Part shown: positions 8,115-15,878 of the stretch, one piece after another | How the letters are laid out: each line of letters begins with the position of its first letter | Position numbering within the stretch: the first letter of the stretch is position 1 | Assembly: GCA_034432435.1 (NCBI GenBank) | Contig: DAOUBS010000162.1 | Coordinates: forward strand, 1 to 35,164 | DNA from: JANWYT01 sp034432435 | GTDB taxonomy: Bacteria; Chloroflexota; Anaerolineae; Aggregatilineales; Phototrophicaceae | DNA length: 35,164 nucleotides | Reading direction: 5' to 3' | Program-made: the position numbers and the translations under genes | Notes under the pieces: generated by a model | Databases searched by the model: none | The model's input: only the letters and a program-made list of their open reading frames with translations | Told to the model about the DNA's origin: nothing

Positions 8115-8969
8115 ATGCTCAGGCAAGACTGTTCTCACATCACCTTGAATTTGTGCGTTACCCATCAGGACACCATCCCCGGCTGGTTAGGCCGCGCGAT
8201 GCAAGGTATCTACCTGCACGCGATGGAAGCCATCTCGCCGGAGGTGTCGCTAGCTATTCACGATGGCTCAAATTATCACCCTTACACCGTCTCGGATGTG
8301 CTGCCCATCGCGCGCACTGAGCTGCGCGAGCTGAAGCGCGGCCAGACGCTGATGGTCATCCTCACCACTTTGCACCATCAGGTCACGCAGCTCACGCTCA
8401 ACAGCGTGCTGCCCGAGTGGATCGACCGGGGGATTGACCTGCATGGCCAGCGCGTGACCATCACCCACGCTGATGTAAAGTCTGCGTCGTTTGATGATTG
8501 GCTGGCGCGGCACGCAGAAAACAGGAACCGCCGCGTCGTGATGCGCTTCCTGACGCCCACCAGCACCAAGAAATCGCGCGCGCGCACCGACGCGAACGAA
8601 CGCCGCGAGAGCCAAATCGTGCCCCTGCCCGTGCCAGAGCGCATCTTTGGCAGCTTGTTCGACCGCTGGAATCACTTCGCGCCGCAGCCGCTGCCCGCCG
8701 AGCTGAAGACGTTCATCGACCAAGAGCTGACGCTCCAACATTGCAGCATCCGAACGCACGTGGTGGATCGCCAGCGCGCCAACAAAGGCAGTACCGTCGG
8801 TTTTGTCGGCGATGCCACCTTCTACTGCGAAAGCTCACAGCAGCCATGGATCGGCTATCTGAACGCGCTGGCGGCGTTTGCACCCTTCAGCGGCGTCGGC
8901 ATCAAAACAACACAGGGCATGGGAACCGTTCAGTTGTTAACTCGGTCAGAAAGGACTACTCTCTCATGA
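8115..8969 (+). CDS. cas6: CRISPR RNA endoribonuclease Cas6
   Basis: The 284-residue RAMP protein cuts precursor crRNA within the repeats. The C-terminal glycine-rich loop of Cas6 is clear (FSGVGIKTTQGMGTVQLL, about residues 258-275), preceded by the VGFVGDATFYCE strand. The N-terminal GWLGRAMQGIYLHAM helix contains H31, a position where Cas6 enzymes often have their catalytic histidine, though I cannot confirm it without an alignment. It is the only cas6 in the window and leads the type III-B operon, so it presumably also processes crRNAs for the I-B complex. The stop overlaps the next start as ATGA. Confidence 0.85.
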   Translation: MLRQDCSHITLNLCVTHQDTIPGWLGRAMQGIYLHAMEAISPEVSLAIHDGSNYHPYTVSDVLPIARTELRELKRGQTLMVILTTLHHQVTQLTLNSVLPEWIDRGIDLHGQRVTITHADVKSASFDDWLARHAENRNRRVVMRFLTPTSTKKSRARTDANERRESQIVPLPVPERIFGSLFDRWNHFAPQPLPAELKTFIDQELTLQHCSIRTHVVDRQRANKGSTVGFVGDATFYCESSQQPWIGYLNALAAFAPFSGVGIKTTQGMGTVQLLTRSERTTLS

Positions 8970-9766
8970 GTACCGTGTATCTGGCGACGCTCGGCCAGCG
9001 GCCTGAGGCGATCACCGTCGCGCTGGACAAGCTAATGCGCGTCTATGCGTACAACGCGGTGGCGATCTTACACACCAACCCGCAAGATCGCAGCTTGCAC
9101 GAGGCGCATCGAGTAATCCAGCGTGTGATGGCCGCCGACTATCCACAGTTGACCACGCGCTATCATGAGATCCTTCTACAAGATGGCCGCCCAATGAACG
9201 ACGTGAACACCCAAGACAGCGCTAACGCTTACTTTTTGGGGGTGCTCAATGTCTTGCAGCACTACCGCGAACAGGGCTACCACCTGCACCTGATGATCAG
9301 CGGCGGACGCAAAGCGATGTCGGCCTATGCGCTGATCGCTGCCAGCTACGTCTTTCGCTCTGACGAAGACCGTGTGCTGACGGTGCTCTCAGGTGAGGCG
9401 ATCATGCAGCAGCAGGGGGTGTTCCATGTGCCGCCACACCAAGCCGACCAAGTGAGCATCGTGCAGCTGCCGCTACGCTATGTGCGCGTGGCCCCAGGCT
9501 CAGATGTGCACGCGCTGCTGTCACAACCGCGCTCAACCAAGGCGGCGTTCTTGGCTAAGCTGAGCCAGGCCGAGTGTGCGATCTGTGAGACGATGCAGAC
9601 GCACCCGCATGCCACGAACGCCGAGATCGCGCAATTGTTAGGCAAGTCCGAGAAGACGATTGCCAAGCAGCTCGAGAGCATCTACGACAAGATGGAGCAG
9701 TACTTCGACACACCTTTTGCGAAAGACAAGCGTAGCGTCCTACGCGATTTACTCAGAGAAAGGTAG
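8966..9766 (+). CDS. CARF domain fused to LuxR-type HTH: predicted cyclic-oligoadenylate-responsive regulator
   Basis: The 266-residue protein has an N-terminal CARF fold of the NE0113 kind: first strand VYLATLGQRPEAITVAL (residues 4-20) and ligand-binding motif ISGGRKAMSAYA (111-122). Its C-terminus (about 199-248) reads like a LuxR/GerE HTH: LSQAECAICETM, then ATNAEIAQLLGKSEKTIAKQL and ESIYDKM. CARF domains bind cyclic oligoadenylates made by type III complexes; LuxR-type HTHs bind palindromic DNA as dimers. The inference is a transcription factor switched by the type III signal, with the palindromes at 845 and 7993 as likely sites. ATG 8966 overlaps the cas6 stop (ATGA), so it should be made together with Cas6. 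The frame is open further upstream, but only inside cas6. Confidence 0.75.
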   Translation: MSTVYLATLGQRPEAITVALDKLMRVYAYNAVAILHTNPQDRSLHEAHRVIQRVMAADYPQLTTRYHEILLQDGRPMNDVNTQDSANAYFLGVLNVLQHYREQGYHLHLMISGGRKAMSAYALIAASYVFRSDEDRVLTVLSGEAIMQQQGVFHVPPHQADQVSIVQLPLRYVRVAPGSDVHALLSQPRSTKAAFLAKLSQAECAICETMQTHPHATNAEIAQLLGKSEKTIAKQLESIYDKMEQYFDTPFAKDKRSVLRDLLRER

Positions 9767-9772
9767 GGAGAG

Positions 9773-10948
9773 ATGCCAATTTGTGTGATTTCGACAGTTG
9801 GAGCCAGCGTTTTCACTCAAGCCAGTGAGGACATCAAATCAGAATGGCGTGAATTTGACAAACAAAAGGACGTCGATCTTCAAAGAATTGCGCGGGAGAG
9901 CCACGACTTTCCCGGCAGGGACATGTACCAACGCGTCAAAAATCATCTGGATGCGATTCGACATTCCCCAAATTCCGAATCGACACTGATGCGAGCAAGC
10001 GCTGAACTGAAAAGTCTCATGTACATTTTGAAAGGCCACCAGCAGAATAACAACGACATCTTGTACTTTCTGGCCACAGATACCCCTGCTGGGACGCTGG
10101 CAGCGCGTATCATCAGCGACTTCTCGCGCGATTACTTTGGCATGGAAACAGAGGTCGTGCGTGTAGAGGGGTTGCAAGTCACCGATGACGCCTCATTCAA
10201 CACGCGCGGCATTCGCAACCTTGTATCACGCGTGTTCGATCGGCTTGAGAAAGCCCCTGCTGGAACGTATCGCCGCGTGCTAAATCCGACGGGTGGTTAC
10301 AAAGGTGTTGTGCCTTATCTAACGTTGATTGGGATGATTGAGGACGACATTGAAACCAGTTACATCTATGAGACTTCTTCATCTTTGATCACGTTGCGTC
10401 GGTTACCGATGGTGCTTGATTATGGAGCACTTGGTTCCGCTCATGATGCGTTACTAGCAGCAGAGCGTGAGTTTATATCAGAAGAAACGCTAGTTCAGCT
10501 ATTGGACATAGAACCAACCGAGTTGGCCAAGCATCCCGCTCTACCACTTTTCGACGTTGACGATGGTCAGTACAGTATCAACGGCTTGGGCGTCATCGTT
10601 CTCAACAAGTTGGGGAAAAAAAATGACTATGAGGTTTATCTGTCTGAACAGGCTGAAAAGGCCTTCGAAAAGCTTGGAGAAAGCGACAAAAAAACCAAGT
10701 ACATGGTCTACTTCGATGGCGCGGGGTATCGCACTTGGTTTGAGAAGCACATCCATCCATTTAAGAACCCAGCAGGCGCAACCGCGCTAAAACTCGGCCA
10801 CACAGATGAGCGCGTTTGGGCCTTTCGTGAAGAGAATCGCGTGTTGATCGCAGAACTGACGAAACACACGCCATCTGGCGATTACGAGATCATTCCCCGC
10901 AGCCGGGAAGATTACAGCTTTCATCACCTTTGGAAAGGCATTGACTAG
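9773..10948 (+). CDS. CARF effector with C-terminal RelE-like ribonuclease domain (Cami1-like)
   Basis: The 391-residue protein has a CARF domain of the APE2256 kind: CVISTVGASVF (4-14), YFLATDTPAGTLAAR (98-112) and NPTGGYKG (171-178). Residues 285-383 look like a RelE/ParE-fold toxin: YEVYLSEQAEKAFEKL, a middle helix, then K340, R347, R352, R376/R378 and Y381, spaced like the catalytic basic residues and tyrosine of RelE. Known CARF-RelE effectors (Cami1) cut ribosome-bound mRNA when cyclic oligoadenylate binds. RBS AGGGAGAG precedes the ATG. Base composition is visibly more AT-rich than the flanking genes, suggesting separate acquisition. An A8 run (10616-10623) sits exactly at the CARF/RelE junction. 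The RelE assignment is by pattern only. Confidence 0.65.
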   Translation: MPICVISTVGASVFTQASEDIKSEWREFDKQKDVDLQRIARESHDFPGRDMYQRVKNHLDAIRHSPNSESTLMRASAELKSLMYILKGHQQNNNDILYFLATDTPAGTLAARIISDFSRDYFGMETEVVRVEGLQVTDDASFNTRGIRNLVSRVFDRLEKAPAGTYRRVLNPTGGYKGVVPYLTLIGMIEDDIETSYIYETSSSLITLRRLPMVLDYGALGSAHDALLAAEREFISEETLVQLLDIEPTELAKHPALPLFDVDDGQYSINGLGVIVLNKLGKKNDYEVYLSEQAEKAFEKLGESDKKTKYMVYFDGAGYRTWFEKHIHPFKNPAGATALKLGHTDERVWAFREENRVLIAELTKHTPSGDYEIIPRSREDYSFHHLWKGID

Positions 10949-11329
10949 GTGACCCTCTTAAACTTCTCCCACCCGCTGACGGAGGCGCAGCGGCAGCAGC
11001 TCACTGCTTTGCTCGGTCGGCCAATTGAACAGGTCATCGAGGTGAAATCTCACTTCGACGTCATGGAACCGTTCGGGCCGCAGGTCGTTGCGTTGATCGA
11101 CAGCCTCGACATCACACCTGAGCAGTGGCAGCGGGATGCATGGTTGGTCATGCTGCCGTCGCTCAACTATGCAGCTGGGGTCGTACTAGCCGAGCTGCAC
11201 GGCAGGATGGGCCACTTCCCGGCCATTGTGCGGCTGAGAGCGGTGCCCGGCCTTGTGCTCACGGAGTACGAAGTGGCTGAGATCATTAACCTAGAATCGG
11301 TACGCCAGCAAGCACGGACGAAACGATAG
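10949..11329 (+). CDS. csx15: Csx15 family type III accessory protein
   Basis: The 126-residue protein begins LLNFSHPLTEAQRQQLTALLG, the recognisable Csx15 opening. A Rossmann-like core follows (FGPQVVALIDSLD, AWLVMLPSLNYAAGVVLAELHGRMG). Csx15 proteins accompany type III systems and have been linked to cyclic-oligoadenylate binding or turnover; I am not certain which applies here. The start is GTG, directly abutting the TAG of the effector gene with no spacer, so translation is probably coupled. Its position after two CARF genes suggests it tempers their signal. The next gene, cmr1, starts 15 bases later. Confidence 0.7.
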   Translation: MTLLNFSHPLTEAQRQQLTALLGRPIEQVIEVKSHFDVMEPFGPQVVALIDSLDITPEQWQRDAWLVMLPSLNYAAGVVLAELHGRMGHFPAIVRLRAVPGLVLTEYEVAEIINLESVRQQARTKR

Positions 11330-11344
11330 AGAAGGGATGAAGAT

Positions 11345-12331
11345 ATGCCCAAGATTGAGTTCATCTTAGAGACGGTCAGCCCGCTGTTTTTGAACGGGGC
11401 GAATTCGAGAACGCCGGACTTGCTGCGCGCGGCGTCTGTGCGCGGGCAGCTGCGCTACTGGTTCCGTGCGATCAAAGGCGCTTCAATCAGCAATTCTCAG
11501 CGCCTATTCGAGGAAGAAGCGAAAGTGTTCGGCAAGACGGACTCCGGCTCGCCTGTGACGATTCGGATGTGGACAGAGGAAGACTATCAACCGCGAAGCG
11601 TCCCCATGTTGCCCCATCGTCAGGTTCGCGGGATCGGAGATGGCGGGAACGAATCAAAAGCAGAGGCATTCGCTGAAGACATTAGAATTCACCTACAACT
11701 CGTCACCCGTCCGGGGGTGCCCTTCCCGCGGGACTTCCTCAAAGCGCTCGCCACGTGGCAGTTGATCGGCGGGGTAGGCAAACGCTCACGGCGGACGTTC
11801 GGCGCGATGCAGCACATTAGGTGGCAAGCCAGCGAAGGTGCCAAATTCCCAACCCCGCTGAGCTGGTGGCAGGATGGACTTAACAAGTTGAAGATAGACG
11901 AATACCTAGACGCCCTCGATAAGCACTTCAAATGGACGTTCAAAGATCTTGAGGGAATCGATCACAGCAGCTTTCCCGCGCTTATGCCCGACACGTCTCG
12001 GATCGTGGTGAGCAGAGAGCACTATGAAAACGCCGAAGAAGCTAACCGAGAGGCCTTTAGGCTGATTCGCTCGCGGAATCATCCCACTGAGGGCGGCACA
12101 GGTTACTACAAGCTCAAGAATCAAGGGCCGTTCGGGGGCGTTGGTAAGCCTGTTGGTCGCTTAGCGTCCCCGCTGCACGTGCAGGTGCGCAGGCTAGCGG
12201 GAAAACGCTATCACCTCATCTTCACGGCGATGGCCAACGCGCTGCCTGACAACCATCGTAAATCGCTGAGCCAATTCATGGCTGATGCAGTGAATGAATA
12301 CGACGGCGTTACCGTCTGGGGGAACCTATGA
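11345..12331 (+). CDS. cmr1: Type III-B complex subunit Cmr1 (Cas7-like RAMP)
   Basis: The 328-residue protein opens IEFILETVSPLFLNGANSRTPDLLRAASVRGQLRYWFRAIKG, a classic Cmr1 signature; the VRGQLRYWFRA block is highly family-specific. A glycine-rich loop follows later (KNQGPFGGVGKPVGRLASPL, about 258-277). Cmr1 caps the 3' end of the crRNA in the Cmr effector and helps lock in target RNA. GAAGGGATG lies just upstream of the ATG. The last four bases overlap cmr2 (ATGA). Length is at the lower end for the family. Confidence 0.9.
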   Translation: MPKIEFILETVSPLFLNGANSRTPDLLRAASVRGQLRYWFRAIKGASISNSQRLFEEEAKVFGKTDSGSPVTIRMWTEEDYQPRSVPMLPHRQVRGIGDGGNESKAEAFAEDIRIHLQLVTRPGVPFPRDFLKALATWQLIGGVGKRSRRTFGAMQHIRWQASEGAKFPTPLSWWQDGLNKLKIDEYLDALDKHFKWTFKDLEGIDHSSFPALMPDTSRIVVSREHYENAEEANREAFRLIRSRNHPTEGGTGYYKLKNQGPFGGVGKPVGRLASPLHVQVRRLAGKRYHLIFTAMANALPDNHRKSLSQFMADAVNEYDGVTVWGNL

Positions 12332-13920
12332 CCTATCTCTACCTCTTTCAAATCGGGCCGGTGCAGGCGTTCATTGCCCAAGCGCGGCGCACCCAAGACC
12401 TGCTCGTTGGCAGCCGCATCTTGAGCGACCTCGCCGCGGCGGGCGTAGGCGCGGCCATGGGCGCGCGCAATTTTCAGGCCATCTTCCCGGCACTGCTTAA
12501 CGGTAACTTGCCCCAGAGCGTCCCGCACAAGTTCGCGTTCATCGCCGACGACGAGCCGACCAAGCTTGCCGCGCAAGTCGAACAGGCCATCCGCGAGATG
12601 TGGCGCAAGCGCTACAGCCAGCCGGTCAAGCAGCTGGTCAAGGAACGAATTGGCGGCGGTGAGTGGGAAGCGCAGTACGACGCGCAGGCCGAGAGCTGGT
12701 TGGAGTTCTACTGGGTGGCGCTAAAGGATTATGACCCGAGCAACCACGCCAACGCTTACGGGCAGGCCTCGGCTGCGCTCAGCCAGCGCAAGTACGCCCG
12801 CCACTTCCCACAGGTGAACGAGCCAGGGATCAAGTGCACCCTCACCGGCTCACAGGCAGCGCTGGTGCTGGATTGGAAGAAACTGAGCGATTCGTTTAGA
12901 GACGACAACATCACCCTGCGCCCCAACGAGAAGCTGGGTACGCTGGCGCTCATCAAGCGCCTCGTCGCTGACACACCCACCTACCCGTACCAGAAAGAAG
13001 CAAGCGCTTTCCCCGCAACCGACGACATCGCGGCCAACCGCAAGGTGCGCGACGGCGAAAGCAGCGAGGGCAAGAAGGTCAGTGGGTATCTCGCAGTGCT
13101 GCACATGGACGGCGACCAGATGGGCGCAAAGCTCAGCGCGTTGAAGACCTTGAAGGAAAATCAGGAGTTTTCCCGCTCGCTCAGTAGCTTTGCGCAAGAA
13201 TCCGTGCCGGCCATCGTCAAAGCGCACGGCGGCACGATGGGGCGTCTGATCTACGCGGGCGGAGACGACGTGTTGGCGCTGCTGCCGCTCTCGCACGTGT
13301 TGAGCTGTGCCAACGAAATCCGCTGGCAGTTCTATGAGCAGACGGGATGCCAAATGAGCGCGGGCATCGCAGTCACCCCGGCCAACCTTCCGCTAGCGGT
13401 GGGGTTGACGCTCGCCCGTGAAGCCGAGGAGATGGCGAAAGAAGACTTCGGACGCAACGCCGTAGTCGTCACCGAAGCACACGGCACCGGGCAGATGCGC
13501 TCGGCTGGGGCACAGTGGCAAATCGAGCCAAAGGACGCCGATCCTGTTTACGTGATGCAGGTCATGCGCCAGATGCAAGAGCACTTCGCCCTTCGACACG
13601 TCTCGAGCAAGCTGGGCTACGATGTGCAGCAGATCGCCCATGACCTTGGTACCCCCAACGCGGCGAACCCAGGTTACTTGGCGATGCTCTCGGCGATGCG
13701 CCGCGCCGAGCTGGGGCGTATCCTCAAACGGCGCTTTGCAGAAGGCCTGAGCGAGAGCAAGAAAGAGGCGATCCTCAAGCTCATCCCTGACCTTGTGGCG
13801 ATTGGCGACGCATACGGCTGGGACTCGCTGGCCAATTGGCTGATCTTGGTGCGCTTCTTGGCGACCGGTGGCCAACGCGACGCTGAGCGTGCGTTTGAAG
13901 AAGAGGAAGTGCAAGCATGA
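12328..13920 (+). CDS. cmr2: Type III-B Cas10 subunit Cmr2, cyclase-competent, without HD domain
   Basis: The 530-residue protein begins directly with the first palm region (YLFQIGPVQAFIAQARRTQDLLVGS). There is no N-terminal HD nuclease, and the protein is short for Cas10. The cyclase palm is intact: MDGD at 260-263 and GGDD at 311-314 (YAGGDDVLALLP). It should therefore make cyclic oligoadenylate on target RNA binding but probably cannot cut DNA. The zinc-knuckle site before the palm reads IKCTLTGSQAAL, where many Cmr2 proteins have a CxxC, so one cysteine seems lost. Overlaps with cmr1 and cmr3 (ATGA each) indicate coupled translation. This enzyme would supply the signal for the two CARF proteins upstream. 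Confidence 0.9.
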   Translation: MTYLYLFQIGPVQAFIAQARRTQDLLVGSRILSDLAAAGVGAAMGARNFQAIFPALLNGNLPQSVPHKFAFIADDEPTKLAAQVEQAIREMWRKRYSQPVKQLVKERIGGGEWEAQYDAQAESWLEFYWVALKDYDPSNHANAYGQASAALSQRKYARHFPQVNEPGIKCTLTGSQAALVLDWKKLSDSFRDDNITLRPNEKLGTLALIKRLVADTPTYPYQKEASAFPATDDIAANRKVRDGESSEGKKVSGYLAVLHMDGDQMGAKLSALKTLKENQEFSRSLSSFAQESVPAIVKAHGGTMGRLIYAGGDDVLALLPLSHVLSCANEIRWQFYEQTGCQMSAGIAVTPANLPLAVGLTLAREAEEMAKEDFGRNAVVVTEAHGTGQMRSAGAQWQIEPKDADPVYVMQVMRQMQEHFALRHVSSKLGYDVQQIAHDLGTPNAANPGYLAMLSAMRRAELGRILKRRFAEGLSESKKEAILKLIPDLVAIGDAYGWDSLANWLILVRFLATGGQRDAERAFEEEEVQA

Positions 13921-14978
13921 CACAGTGGATCTTCATCGAACAGAACGACGTGTGGATGTTCCGCGACAACAAGCCGTTCACCGCCGCTGCCGACTTTTTG
14001 GCGCGGTCGATCTTCCCGCCGACACCGCAGACGGTGCAGGGCGCAATCCGCACGGCCTATCTGACGCAGCAGGGCATCCCCCTCAAGGACTTCATGGCGG
14101 GCATGGTCGATGACCCCGTGATCGGGTCGCCCGCCAAGCTCGGCGCGCTGCGGATTCACGGGCCGTATGTGGCGCGGCGCGTAAACGGCAAGCTTGAAGC
14201 GCTCTACCCCATGCCAATGGACGTACTGAAGCGCACTAACAAAGACACCCACAAGCTAGAGATCAACATGCTGACGCCAACCAGCCAAGCGGGCTTTGAC
14301 ACGAACGCCCCGTTTGAAGGGTGGCGTCCGCTAGAGGGTGGCGGCGCTGGCTTCAAAGAGGCCAGCGGCTTCCTCACCGCGCAGGGCATGGCTGACTACC
14401 ACAAGGGTCAAGCGCCCGCGGTTGAACAGGTCGTCCAGACGAGCGAGGTCTACACGTTTGAAGACCGCGTCGGGCTGGCGCTGGATCGCGGTCGACGCGC
14501 CAACCGTCAGGGGTACTTCTACCGCGCGCAGTTCGTGCGGATGCAGGTGGGGGCGGGGCTGCTCGTCGGCTTGGAGGGCGGCCAGCTCGCCGATTCGGGC
14601 GTGGTCTACATCGGCGGAGAATCGCGCACCGGCTGCTATGAGACAGTCAAGTTCCAAGCGCCGCCCGCGCCCAAAGAGGGCCGCCTTAAGGTCGTGCTGC
14701 TGGCCCCGGCGTGGTTTGAAGACGTCTACCACACGGACTGGTCGCCATTTGTCGGGGGCGGCAAGCTTGTCTCGGTCGTGTTGGGCAAACCGCAGCCGAT
14801 CAGTGGTTGGGATGTGGCGCACAATCGGCCTAAGCCGCTGCGCAACTTCATCCCAGTCGGCAGCGTGTTCTATTTCGAAGGCGGGGTTTGGCAAAACCAG
14901 CCATTCACCCAGACCCCTGATGATAAGCTTCCGTTTGGCGCGCTGGGCTTCGGCACGTGCGTCGTAGGCACTTGGTGA
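13917..14978 (+). CDS. cmr3: Type III-B complex subunit Cmr3 (Cas5-like RAMP)
   Basis: The 353-residue protein has the Cmr3 opening WIFIEQNDVWMFRDNKPF, then FPPTPQTVQGAIRTAYL, the helix that packs on Cmr2. A VYIGGESRTGCYETV segment lies near residue 224. Cmr3 resembles Cas5 and binds the 5' tag of the crRNA at the foot of the complex. Its ATG overlaps the cmr2 stop. A 27-base gap follows before cmr4. Confidence 0.9.
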   Translation: MTQWIFIEQNDVWMFRDNKPFTAAADFLARSIFPPTPQTVQGAIRTAYLTQQGIPLKDFMAGMVDDPVIGSPAKLGALRIHGPYVARRVNGKLEALYPMPMDVLKRTNKDTHKLEINMLTPTSQAGFDTNAPFEGWRPLEGGGAGFKEASGFLTAQGMADYHKGQAPAVEQVVQTSEVYTFEDRVGLALDRGRRANRQGYFYRAQFVRMQVGAGLLVGLEGGQLADSGVVYIGGESRTGCYETVKFQAPPAPKEGRLKVVLLAPAWFEDVYHTDWSPFVGGGKLVSVVLGKPQPISGWDVAHNRPKPLRNFIPVGSVFYFEGGVWQNQPFTQTPDDKLPFGALGFGTCVVGTW

Positions 14979-15005
14979 TAATTTAACTCGAAAGGATCAC
15001 TTCTC

Positions 15006-15866
15006 ATGACAACACTCAACCTGTTCATCTACACCGAAACGTCGCTGCACGCTGGCACGGGCAGCACCGTCAGCGTGGTGGATCTGCCGATCCAACGCGA
15101 GCGCACCACCCAGTTCCCCGTCGTGCAGGGCAGCGGCCTCAAGGGCGCGCTGCGCAGCCAAGTAAACAGCAAAGACAGCGTTGAAATCGTCTTTGGGCCG
15201 GAAACGACCAACGCCCAAGCTTACGGCGGCGCGATCAGCGTGGGGGATGCGCAGATTTTGCTGTTCCCGGTGCAGTCACTCAACGGGGTGTTCGCCTATG
15301 TGACGTGCCGCGGCGTGCTGGCGCGGCTCAAGCGCGTCGTGCCTGACCTGCCGATGCCAGAGGCGCTGGGTGAAGGTAGAGCGCACGTGACGAAGCCGTC
15401 TGGCGTGAAGGTGATAAACAATCGCATCGTGCTGGAGGAGTTCAGCTTCGATGTTGGAGAGGACCCTGTGACCACGCAGCTAGCGGAGTGGTTTGCGAGT
15501 CACGCCTTACCGCAGGACGAGACCTACGACTACTGGCGTAACAAGGTCAAGAATTCGCTGGTGGTGCTGCGCGATACTGACTTCCGCGATTTTGTGGTGA
15601 ACAGCACCGAAATCACCACCCACGTGCGCATCGACCCGCTCAAGAAGACCGTCCAGGCGGGCGCGCTGTGGACGCGCGAAGCCCTGCCCAGCGACTGTCT
15701 GCTCTTCAGCAGCGTGCAAGTGCGCGACTCGCGCAATCCGGACGTTTATATGACCGCTGAGCAGATTGCCCAGTTGCTGAAGGACAGCTCTAAGCTGCCG
15801 CATCGCATCCAGTTAGGCGGGGATGAGACCACTGGCAACGGCTTTGTGGCCTTGCGTTGGAACTGA
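15006..15866 (+). CDS. cmr4: Type III-B backbone RNase Cmr4 (Cas7-like)
   Basis: The 286-residue backbone subunit opens LNLFIYTETSLHAGTGSTVSVVDLPIQRE. D26 lies at the position of the catalytic aspartate known from Pyrococcus furiosus Cmr4, so sequence-specific target RNA cleavage should be intact. VVQGSGLKGALRS (about 40-52) and the C-terminal LGGDETTGNGFV loop are also typical. Several copies line the crRNA and cut target RNA at regular 6-nt steps in characterised complexes. AAAGGATC provides a ribosome site about 8 bases before ATG. Confidence 0.92.
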   Translation: MTTLNLFIYTETSLHAGTGSTVSVVDLPIQRERTTQFPVVQGSGLKGALRSQVNSKDSVEIVFGPETTNAQAYGGAISVGDAQILLFPVQSLNGVFAYVTCRGVLARLKRVVPDLPMPEALGEGRAHVTKPSGVKVINNRIVLEEFSFDVGEDPVTTQLAEWFASHALPQDETYDYWRNKVKNSLVVLRDTDFRDFVVNSTEITTHVRIDPLKKTVQAGALWTREALPSDCLLFSSVQVRDSRNPDVYMTAEQIAQLLKDSSKLPHRIQLGGDETTGNGFVALRWN

Positions 15867-15878
15867 GGAGGAGGAAAG

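Noticed and set aside
8498..8965. Upstream extension of the CARF-LuxR frame within cas6
   Set aside because: It is arginine/alanine-rich, out of frame with cas6, and the CARF first strand begins right after ATG 8966, which overlaps the cas6 stop.
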